From Chelydra serpentina (Eukaryota > Chordata > Testudines > Chelydridae), in the NCBI GenBank assembly GCA_037349315.1, contig JBAIAC010000138.1:62001-126000 (forward strand): a stretch of 64,000 nt of DNA, given 5' to 3'. Under the pieces are notes generated by a model, which was given only the letters and a program-made list of their open reading frames with translations, did no database searches and was not told the DNA's origin. This document shows positions 56,713 to 64,000 of the stretch, piece by piece. Numbering within the stretch: the first letter of the stretch is position 1; every line of letters begins with the position of its first letter. The position numbers were made by a program, and so were the translations under genes.

Positions 56713-56786
56713 GGCACCATGGCTTAGCTGGTTAAAGCACCGGCCTTGTAATCACGAGATCCTCGGTTCAACTCCCAGTGGTGCTT
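56713..56786 (+). tRNA. tRNA-Thr(TGT), decayed anticodon stem
   Basis: 74 nt. Acceptor GGCACCA pairs with TGGTGCT (one mismatch or wobble at the end), D arm TGGCTTAGCTGGTTAAAGC intact, loop CTTGTAA with TGT. The anticodon stem CCGGC/TCACG has three non-pairing positions, and the T stem has changed on one side (CTCGG against CCCAG). Likely inactive. Confidence 0.75.
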
Positions 56787-56789
56787 TGT

Positions 56790-57420
56790 TAAGTGGCTTT
56801 TGGGGCACCTGGTATTGGCTAGTGTCAGAAAACAAAATATGGAGCTAGATGGACCTCTGGTCTAGCCCAGTGCTGCTGTTTTTGTGGTTTAAATTACACT
56901 CCCAGGCACTGATAACAGAGTTACTGAAAGTTTTGGTGTTAAGTTTTGGTTACATTTGAGGGGGGGGGGAGGGGGAGATAGCTCAGTGGTTTGAGCATTG
57001 GCCTGCTAAACCCAGGGTTGTGAGTTCAATCCTTGAGGGGGCCATTTGGGGATCTGGGACAAAAATTGGGGATTGGTCCTGCTTTGAGCAGGGGGTTGAA
57101 CTAGATGACCTCCTAAGGTCCCTTCCAACCCTGATATTCTATGATTCTAAGAGCTGATAGGTCCGTGTTCCAGGCCCCTCCCAGACGACCCCTCCCTCTG
57201 GGACAGGGGCAACTCTGACTCTCACACCAAATGGCTCCTTGTGGCTGCCAGAATCTGTGGGCGGCTCATTTAGTTTTTGCCGAGGGTTGAGTCCTGCTTT
57301 GTGCACCGTGTCTGAGACTGAAAATCCTAAACCACCCTTTGAAATAACGAATGCAGCAGGACGTGTTATGGTCCCTGCCCCAAAGCAGACAGAACAATGG
57401 AGAGCTGAGTCCAGGGTAAC
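56790..57420 (+). repeat. tRNA-Thr duplicon right flank with SINE insertion
   Basis: Same sequence order as 25280-25700 (LINE tail, CACTCCCAGGCACTGATAAC, ACACCAAATGGCTCCTTGTGG), interrupted by the SINE at 56971-57150, which the other copies lack. Confidence 0.8.
56971..57150 (+). mobile_element. Turtle tRNA-derived SINE, near full length
   Basis: tRNA-like head: GATAGCTCAGTGGTTTGAGC (A box) and GTGAGTTCAATCCTTGAGG (B box). Then TTGGTCCTGCTTTGAGCAGG-type body and a CR1-derived tail, GGTCCCTTCCAACCCTGATA, with ATTCTATG repeats. This head-plus-tail layout is the polymerase III SINE of cryptodiran turtles, mobilised by CR1 through the shared tail. Confidence 0.93.
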
Positions 57421-57429
57421 ACTTCACAG

Positions 57430-57950
57430 GGCTGAGTAAGGCCGGCAAGAATTCATCAGGCCCTCCTGCGCCTCTCGCAATGACGTCCTTCTTGTGTGCC
57501 AGGACTGACAGAAACATCCCAGACAGAGAAGCTGCAGGCCAGAAAGGTCCCCCGTCGGTGCTGAAGTAGCTCAGTCAGGAGAGCATTAGACTGAAGATCT
57601 AGAGATCTTTAATTCAACCCCAGGCTTCAGCCTGCTCTGTGGGCGCAGGGCTGGGCTGTTTTCTGGAAGCGCAGCAGTGGCTTTACCTGCCACGAGTCCC
57701 TTATTTCACACTCCCCAGCAGGGAAAAGCAGCGTGGGCTGGTGTACCCAGTGGGCCCATGTGAGCTTTCTTCCTTCTCTTGCTCTTTCTGAGAAAGGGGA
57801 AGGAAAAGAAGCTCTCCTTCGAGCTGGAGTCACAAGGGCGAGGTAAGGATGACTTCCTGGGAGCCGGCTCCAGACCTTTGCTCTATCAGCCGACCCATCG
57901 AAGACCTGCCACCACTTTCTCCAGTTCAATACCCGGTATGAGAGTTGAGC
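57430..57950 (-). repeat. tRNA-Phe duplicon, inverted copy
   Basis: Reverse complement of the surroundings of tRNA-Phe at 18.6-19.06 kb and 28.0-28.45 kb: CGCAATGACGTCCTTCTTG, AAACATCCCAGACAGAGAAG and AGAAGCTCTCCTTC tracts. Confidence 0.75.
57560..57632 (+). tRNA. tRNA-Phe(GAA), likely pseudogene
   Basis: 73 nt. Acceptor GCTGAAG/CTTCAGC pairs perfectly and the anticodon loop CTGAAGA (GAA) is normal. The T stem is broken (TCTTT against CCCAG-like), and the B box is poor (TTAATTCAACCCC). Promoter loss suggests it is silent. Confidence 0.75.
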
Positions 57951-57962
57951 TATGCACTCTGA

Positions 57963-58767
57963 GGCCTTGGCTACACTTGCAGATGTACAGCGCTGTGAGT
58001 TAAACCCGTCTTCGTACAGCTGAGTAGGGAAAGCGCTGCAGCCTGTCCACACTGGCAGCTGCCAGCGCAGTAAGGTGGCTACATTTGAGGCATTTGCAGC
58101 TGTATTGGGAGCGGTGCATTATGGGCATTCAAGTGGCTGCAACGTGCTTTTCAAATGGGGGGGGGGTGAGGGGGACTTTGACAGGGAGCGTTTTGGGAGA
58201 GAGAGTGGGGTTCTTGGAATCTCCACAGAGTGTCAGCTCATTATTTCCACACCTCCACATCCCCTGCCTCTCTCTCAATCACTGAAAGCAAACAGCAGGG
58301 GCTTTGTTTGTTTTTAAAGAGCAGATAAAAGAGAGGAAACGGAGCCTTCCCCCTCCCCCCCACCGTTCTTCTCCCCCCCTCCCCCCCCACCACGCCGTCT
58401 CTGTCCAAGGCAACTTTGCTGCCGGCATTCCTAATGGAGCCCCCCCACCCCGCCTGCAAACAGTAGCTGTGTTTGGTTTTTTGTAAAGCACCTCAACAAT
58501 GGAGCTCTGACCTCCAACCCGGAAGTGCCGTTTCAAAACAAAGCAGCTTCCGGAGATCAGTAACTGCGTTGTTCCTCGGCTCCACTGACAGACCAACGTT
58601 CCACCCACTTCGCAACAGCTGTTATTCCTCTCGGGGAGGTGGAGTACAAGCAGCGCTGTATCTGAGGAGATACACCGCTGCACGTGCCTTGCAAGTGTAG
58701 CCAGTTAGTGAGTTACAGCGCTGCCGGCAGTTTTATTGCGCTGTAACTCGTAAGTGTAGCCAAGGCC
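57963..58767 (+). mobile_element. Harbinger-family MITE, 805 bp
   Basis: Perfect 16-bp terminal inverted repeats GGCCTTGGCTACACTT, flanked by TGA at 57960-57962 and 58768-58770. The first 150 bp or so are nearly identical to the start of the autonomous element at 61382 (GATGTACAGCGCTGT, AGCTGAGTAGGGAA, CCTGTCCACACTGGCAGC). No transposase inside. A deletion or recombination derivative mobilised in trans (inference). Confidence 0.9.
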
Positions 58768-59481
58768 TGAGACAGATGCTGTGTGCATTACCCCACGTGG
58801 CCACCCGGTGTCACTGTTGCTCTCTGGGAGAGACGCTGTGTGCATTACCCCACGTGGCCACCCGGTGTCACTGTTGCTCTCTGAGAGAGACGCTGTGTGC
58901 ATTACCCCACGTGGCCACCCAGTGTCACTGTTGCTCTCTGAGAGACGCTGTGTGCATTACCCCACGTGGCCACCCGGTGTCACTGTTGCTCTCTGGGAGA
59001 GACGCTGTGTGCATTACCCCACGTGGCCACCCGGTGTCACTGTTGCTCTCTGAGAGAGACGCTGTGTGCATTACCCCACGTGGCCACCCGGTGTCACTGT
59101 TGCTCTCTGAGAGAGACGCTGTGTGCATTACCCCACGTGGCCACCCGGTGTCACTGTTGCTCTCTGAGAGAGATGCTGTGTGCATTACCCCACGTGGCCA
59201 CCCGGTGTCACTGTTGCTCTCTGAGAGACGCTGTGTGCATTACCCCACGTGGCCACCTGGTGTCACTGTTGCTCTCTGAGAGAGACGCTGTGTGCATTAC
59301 CCCACGTGGCCACCCGGTGTCACTGTTGCTCTCTGAGAGAGACGCTGTGTGCATTACCCCACGTGGCCACCCAGTGTCACTGTTGCTCTCTGAGAGAGAC
59401 GCTGTGTGCATTACCCCACGTGGCCACCCGGTGTCACTGTTGCTCTCTGAGAGAGACGCTGTGTTCTGTCATCTTCACCCA

Positions 59482-59757
59482 GAAGATGACAGAACAAGGA
59501 GTAATGGTTTCAAGTTGCAGAGGGGGAGGTTTAGGTTGGATATTAGGAAAAACTTTTTCACTAGTAGGGTGGTGAAGCACTGGAATGGGTTACCTAGGGA
59601 GGTGGTGGAATCTCCTTCCTTAGAGGTTTTTAAGGTCAGGCTTGACAAAGCCCTGGCTGGGATGATCTAGTTGGGGTTGGTCCTGCTTTGAGCAGGGGGT
59701 TGGACTAGATACCTCCTGAGGTCCCTTCCAACCCTGAGATTCTATGATTCTATGATT
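59482..59757 (+). mobile_element. CR1 3' tail inside the satellite, copy 1
   Basis: Encodes the CR1 C terminus ([36 protein letters not shown]) followed by the 3' UTR and ATTCTATG repeats, then re-enters satellite at ATTACCCC. Its 5' junction is a 13-bp perfect inverted repeat, TTCTGTCATCTTC with GAAGATGACAGAA (59464-59476 and 59482-59494), around a 5-base loop. Confidence 0.95.
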
Positions 59758-60563
59758 ACCCCACGTGGCCACCCGGTGTCACTGTTGCGCTCTGAGAAAG
59801 ACGCTGTGTGCGTTACCCCACGTGGTCACCTGGTGTCACTGTTGCTCTCTGAGAGAGATGCTGTGTGCGTTACCCCACGTGGCCACCCGGTGTCACTGTC
59901 GCTCTCTGAGAGAGACGCTGTGTGCATTACCCCACAAGGCCACCCGGTGTCACTGTTGCTCTCTCAGAGAGACGCTGTGTGCATTACCCTATGTGGCCAC
60001 CCGGTGTCACTGTTGCTCTCTGAGAGATGCTGTGTGCGTTACCCCACATGGCCACCCAGTGTCACTGTCGCTCTCTCAGAGAGACGCTGTGTGCATTACC
60101 CCACAAGGCCACCCGGTGTCACTGTTGCTCTCTGGGAGAGACGCTGTGTGCATTACCCCACGTGGCCACCCGGTGTCACTGTTGCTCTCTGAGAGAGACG
60201 CTGTGTGCATTACCCCACGTGGCCACCCGGTGTCACTGTTGCTCTCTGAGAGACGCTGTGTGCATTACCCCACGTGGCCACCTGGTGTCACTGTTGCTCT
60301 CTGAGAGAGACGCTGTGTGCATTACCCCACGTGGCCACCCGGTGTCACTGTTGCTCTCTGAGAGAGACGCTGTGTGCATTACCCCACGAGGCCACTCGGT
60401 GTCACTGTTGCTCTCTGAGAGAGACGCTGTGTGCATTACCCCACGTGGCCACCCAGTGTCACTGTTGCTCTCTGAGAGAGACGCTGTGTGCATTACCCCA
60501 CGTGGCCACCCGGTGTCACTGTTGCTCTCTGAGAGAGACGCTGTGTTCTGTCATCTTCACCCA

Positions 60564-60832
60564 GAAGATGACAGAACAAGGAGTAATGGTTTCAAGTTGC
60601 AGAGGGGGAGGTTTAGGTTGGATATTAGGAAAAACTTTTTCACTAGTAGGGTGGTGAAGCACTGGAATGGGTTACCTAGGGAGGTGGTGGAATCTCCTTC
60701 CTTAGAGGTTTTTAAGGTCAGGCTTGACAAAGCCCTGGCTGGGATGATCTAGTTGGGGTTGGTCCTGCTTTGAGCAGGGGGTTGGACTAGATGACCTCTT
60801 GAGGTCCCTTCCAACCCTGAGATTCTATGATT
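60564..60832 (+). mobile_element. CR1 3' tail inside the satellite, copy 2
   Basis: Duplicate of 59482-59757, including the hairpin junction, with one octamer fewer at the 3' end. Copied together with flanking satellite, so it is not an independent insertion. Confidence 0.95.
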
Positions 60833-61763
60833 ACCCCACGTGGCCACCCGGTGTCACTGTTGCGCTCTGAGAAAGACGCTGTGTGCGTTACCCCACGTGG
60901 TCACCTGGTGTCACTGTTGCTCTCTGAGAGAGATGCTGTGTGCGTTACCCCACGTGGCCACCCGGTGTCACTGTCGCTCTCTGAGAGAGACGCTGTGTGC
61001 ATTACCCCACAAGGCCACCCGGTGTCACTGTTGCTCTCTCAGAGAGACGCTGTGTGCATTACCCTATGTGGCCACCCGGTGTCACTGTTGCTCTCTGAGA
61101 GATGCTGTGTGCGTTACCCCACATGGCCACCCAGTGTCACTGTCGCTCTCTCAGAGAGACGCTGTGTGCATTACCCCACAAGGCCACCCGGTGTCACTGT
61201 TGCTCTCTCAGAGAGACGCTGTGTGCATTACCCCACGTGGTCACCTGGTGTCACTGTCGCTCTCTGAGAGAGACGCTGTGTGCATTACCCCACGTGGTCA
61301 CCTGGTGTCACTGTCGCTCTCTGAGAGAGACGCTGTGTGCATTACCCCACGTGGCCACCCGGTGTCACTGTTGCTCTCTAAGGCCTTGGCTACACTTGCA
61401 GATGTACAGCGCTGTTAGTTAAACCCGTGTTCGTACAGCTGAGTAGGGAATGCGCTGCAGCCTGTCCACACTGGCAGCCGCCAGCGCAGTAACTAGCACT
61501 GACGTGGCTACATTCGCGGCACTTGCAGCGGTTTTGGGAGAGGTGCATTATGGGCGGGTATCCCACAGAACACCTCTTCCAATTCTGTTGCCGTGGGTTG
61601 TGGGAAGGCGGCGTGGGGTATGGTGCATTCTGGGTCCTGTCCCAACGCCCCGTGATGCATCGCTTCGCATCCCAGCAATCCCTGTGTTTCCGGCCACAAT
61701 GTGCGCCATCTTTCAACGGTTTCTTTGTAGCGTGATCTGTGCTCCGTTTCTGTCAGCGGGAAA

Positions 61764-63017
61764 ATGGATCCCGACCTGGTGAGCAAAATACTGACGAGTC
61801 TCGCCAGCACGTCACGTTTGGCAGTCGAGCTGTTCCTTAAGATCCACAGTGACAGCGAGGAGTCCGGCGATGACGATGACGATGAGATTGTCACGCAAAA
61901 CGCGTACGACACTAACTTGCTTGTGGCATTCACGGACATGCTGTGCACCGTGGAATGCCGCTTTTGGGCTCGGGAAACCAGCACAGAGTGGTGGGATCAC
62001 ATTGTCATGCAAGTCTGGGATGACGAGCAGTGGGTGCAGAACTTTCGAATGAGAAAAGCTACTTTCATGGGACTGTGTGAGGAGCTCGCCCCCGCCCTGC
62101 GGCGCAAGGACACGGGATTGAGAGCTGCCCTGACGGTGGAGAAGCGGGTGGCTATTGCAATCTGGAAGCTCGCAACTCCGGACTGCTATCGATCAGTAGC
62201 GAACCAGTTTGGAGTGGGAAAGTCGACCGTTGGGATCGTGCTGATGCAAGTTTGCAAGGCCATTAATCGCATCCTGCTCAGAAGAACCGTGACTCCGGGT
62301 AACGTGCAGGACATTGTGGCTGGCTTTGAACAAATGGGTTTCCCTAACTGTGGCGGGGCGATAGATGGGACGCATATTCCTATTCTGGCACCACCCCACC
62401 TAGCATCCGAGTATATTAATCGGAAGGGGTATTTCTCCATGGTTCTCCAGGCACTTGTGGATCACCATGGGCGTTTCATTGACATCAACGCAGGCTGGCC
62501 CGGAAAGGTGCATGATGCACGCATCTTTCGGAACACTGCCCTGTTCCGGAAGATGCAGTCCGGGACTTTTTTCCCAGACCGGAAGATCATGGTAGGGGAA
62601 ATTGAAATGCCCACTGTGATCCTTGGAGACCCCGCGTACCCTTTAATGCCGTGGCTCATGAAACCCTACACAGGGAGCCTTGACACCAGCAAGGAACGGT
62701 TCAACTACAGGCTGAGCCGGTGCCGAATGACTGTGGAGTGTGCTTTTGGCCATTTGAAGGGCGGCTGGCGATCTCTATATGGGAAGCTGGACTTGGCCGA
62801 ACACAGCATCCCTGCGGTTATATCCGCGTGCTGTACCCTCCATAATATTTGTGAAGGGAAGGGTGAAATGTTCACTCAGGCGTGGACCTCAGAGGTTCAA
62901 CACCTGGAGGCTGAATTTGCACAGCCAGAGAGCAGGGCTATTAGAGGGGCCCAGTGTGGGGCTGCAAGGATTAGGGATGCCTTGAGGGAGAAATTTGAGG
63001 CTGACAACCACCACTAA
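61764..63017 (+). CDS. Harbinger DDE transposase, 417 aa
   Basis: PIF/Harbinger transposase with a DDE_Tnp_4 nuclease fold, related to the domesticated HARBI1. It cuts and joins DNA at the element ends, in the nucleus, and normally needs the Myb-like partner for nuclear import and DNA binding. Catalytic residues are all present: D201 in AIDGTH, D289 in ILGDPAYP, E325 in MTVECAFGHLKGGWR. D251 in VHDARIF is also conserved. A helix-turn-helix-like region lies at about 124-160 (VEKRVAIAIWKLA, SVANQFGVGKSTVG). An acidic run GDDDDDE is at about 35-41. The first ATG fits the N-terminal start. No frameshift or stop. A polyadenylation signal AATAAA at 63162-63167 lies 145 bp downstream. Length is typical of an uninterrupted Harbinger transposase. 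Confidence 0.95.
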   Translation: MDPDLVSKILTSLASTSRLAVELFLKIHSDSEESGDDDDDEIVTQNAYDTNLLVAFTDMLCTVECRFWARETSTEWWDHIVMQVWDDEQWVQNFRMRKATFMGLCEELAPALRRKDTGLRAALTVEKRVAIAIWKLATPDCYRSVANQFGVGKSTVGIVLMQVCKAINRILLRRTVTPGNVQDIVAGFEQMGFPNCGGAIDGTHIPILAPPHLASEYINRKGYFSMVLQALVDHHGRFIDINAGWPGKVHDARIFRNTALFRKMQSGTFFPDRKIMVGEIEMPTVILGDPAYPLMPWLMKPYTGSLDTSKERFNYRLSRCRMTVECAFGHLKGGWRSLYGKLDLAEHSIPAVISACCTLHNICEGKGEMFTQAWTSEVQHLEAEFAQPESRAIRGAQCGAARIRDALREKFEADNHH

Positions 63018-63161
63018 TGTGTGCTGCCCTGCACGACCCTAAAGTAAAGTGGTTCCAATGTTATCAGTTATCTGTCTTTGCTAAGCTGATTTGTGTTTGC
63101 TCAGCTCACTTGCGTTGCCTGTTTCTTTCCTGGGCTAAGGTATCTTTTTTCCTTATGCAAT

Positions 63162-63199
63162 AATAAAGACTGTTTGCACATCTACAGAATCCGTTTATT
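63162..63199. terminator. Back-to-back polyadenylation signals
   Basis: AATAAA on the plus strand at 63162-63167 for the transposase, and TTTATT at 63194-63199 (AATAAA on the minus strand) for the accessory gene. The two convergent transcripts end within about 30 bp of each other. Confidence 0.8.
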
Positions 63200-63289
63200 A
63201 CAGAGAAAACACATGTATTAAAAAGAAACACAGCTGCTTGTGAGACAGAAAGGGCAAGGGGGTGGTGGGTGGTGTGGGGAAGGGTTCAA

Positions 63290-63858
63290 TCACAGGGTAT
63301 GGTATGTCCTGCTTTCATACTCGGGCTTCCTGTCTGGAGTGCTGTGCAGTGACTGCTGGACCTCAGGATGTCTATAATTCGGGATGGGAGTAGAGTGCAG
63401 TGGGTAAGGGTCATAGTTTCCAGGGCTGTCTGGTGAAGCTACAGGTGTTGGGGGCATCTGCTGTGGGCGATAAGAACCAGTATGTTGGGTGAAGTGGGCA
63501 GGTGGTGACATGGGGGCACAAGTGTTTTGGGACACTGGCTGCAGGGGGGGGCGGGTGCGGTACTGCTCCGCCTGCATGGCGACAAGCGCCTGGATAGAGT
63601 CCGCTTGGCGCGCCATGATGCTAATCAGCTCCTTTGTGCTTTCCTGCCGGAGCTGCATGCTTTGCCGCCGCTGCGCTGCGTTTTCCTGGCGGAGCCTGCT
63701 TTCACTCTCCCTCCAATCCCGAGCCTTTTGATTCTCTTTAAGAGACTGGTTCATAACTTCCTGCAGCATTTCGTCTTTCGTTCTTCTGGGCCTCTTCCTG
63801 AGCCTTTGTAGTCTCTGAGCCGGTGATAAGAAGGATGGCTGAGATCTCAAGGTTGCAT
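63290..63858 (-). CDS. Harbinger accessory (Myb/SANT-like) protein, last exon
   Basis: The minus-strand open frame ends at 63290. A splice acceptor TTTTGCCTTCCAG ends just before 63858, so this is the 3'-terminal exon of about 189 codons. It begins ATLRSQPSFLSPAQRLQRLR, followed by basic RKRPRRTKDEM, then a long helical/coiled-coil stretch rich in Q, E and R (NQSLKENQKARDWRESES, RLRQENAAQRRQSMQLRQES, MARQADSIQALVAM). The tail is proline-rich and ends EYESRTYHTL. The Myb/trihelix DNA-binding domain expected of this partner should lie in an upstream exon beyond 64000. Assignment rests on position inside the Harbinger element plus this architecture. Confidence 0.8.
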
Positions 63859-64000
63859 CTGGAAGGCAAAATGCAACATTTAACAGAGGCATCATTGTTT
63901 TATGCCAGACAGAGCAATGATTCCCCCACACTTAAGGAGGGCACACAGTCTCCAAAACAGCACAATTTTCCCATCCCAAACAGAGCGCACAGAACCCACG

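Larger units (their letters stand above)
58771..61378 (-). repeat. 57-bp E-box satellite, array 2 (reverse), 2.6 kb
   Basis: Reverse-complement units of the array at 39420: TGTGCATTACCCCACGTGGC, CACCCGGTGTCACTGTTGC, TCTCTGAGAGAGACGC. It starts one base after the MITE target duplication and ends at the target duplication of the Harbinger element. Interrupted twice by CR1 tails, producing a higher-order unit of about 1.08 kb. Variants include CACAAGG and CATATGG-like losses of the CACGTG core. Confidence 0.97.
61382..64000 (+). mobile_element. Autonomous PIF/Harbinger transposon (continues past window)
   Basis: Left end GGCCTTGGCTACACTTGC preceded by TAA at 61379-61381, the TWA-type target expected of Harbinger. 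Carries two convergent genes: transposase (61764-63017, +) and a Myb/trihelix-like accessory protein (ending 63290, -). The right terminal repeat is beyond the window. The intact reading frames suggest recent activity. Confidence 0.92.

Noticed and set aside
58771..61378. CRISPR-like array (short direct repeats with palindromes)
   Set aside because: Units are contiguous tandem repeats without unique spacers, in a vertebrate genome.

Overview
The window is vertebrate nuclear DNA, and almost certainly from a cryptodiran turtle. It has no bacterial-style gene layout. It carries many tRNA genes, CR1 non-LTR retrotransposons, MIR-type CORE-SINE relics, a PIF/Harbinger DNA transposon and KRAB-domain exons. 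Two copies of the tRNA-headed, CR1-tailed SINE typical of hidden-neck turtles (about 22535-22700 and 56971-57150) point most directly to the host. I count 31 tRNA genes or tRNA pseudogenes plus one tRNA-Ala fragment. The only intact long protein gene is a Harbinger transposase.

Layout. 1-35.8 kb is a tRNA cluster built from repeatedly duplicated blocks. Each tRNA type (Cys, Ser, Thr, Asn, Phe, Gly, Val, initiator Met) recurs with the same flanking sequence in direct or inverted orientation. The largest block is a direct 3.1-kb duplication (about 18.09-21.19 kb and 27.47-30.60 kb). Within the cluster a CR1 element has split a tRNA-Thr gene (23.38-25.28 kb). 36.3-44.8 kb is a large inverted duplication. 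Its arms hold a GC-box-rich 42-bp minisatellite, a 5'-exon-like segment with a splice donor, a CA/TG microsatellite and an intron-like segment. Its 3.3-kb spacer holds a 57-bp satellite, a tRNA-Ser body with a Cys anticodon and a decayed LINE reverse transcriptase. 44.8-45.0 kb looks like a TATA-less housekeeping promoter with NRF1, ZNF143 and ETS/CRE sites, followed by 3.4 kb of G-rich minisatellite. 50.2-55.0 kb holds the start exon, KRAB-A exon and KRAB-B exon of a KRAB zinc-finger-type gene. It ends at a stop codon exactly where a tRNA-Ser duplicon begins, so I read it as a pseudogene or truncated gene. 55.0-57.7 kb holds further tRNA duplicons. 58.0-64.0 kb holds a Harbinger MITE, a 2.6-kb array of the same 57-bp satellite interrupted by two CR1 tails, and an apparently intact Harbinger element that runs off the window end.

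How it fits together. The tRNA genes appear to have been spread as passengers of local segmental duplication. Several copies have drifted to anticodons that do not match the tRNA body: Ser body with GCA, Ser body with TAA, Cys body with ACA, and Asn body with ATT. Repeats inserted into some copies but not others give a relative order of events. A tRNA cluster beside KRAB genes and GC-rich minisatellites would suit a gene-dense microchromosome, possibly near the MHC, but that placement is inference only. All coordinates of repeats and duplications are read by eye and their edges may be off by tens of bases.
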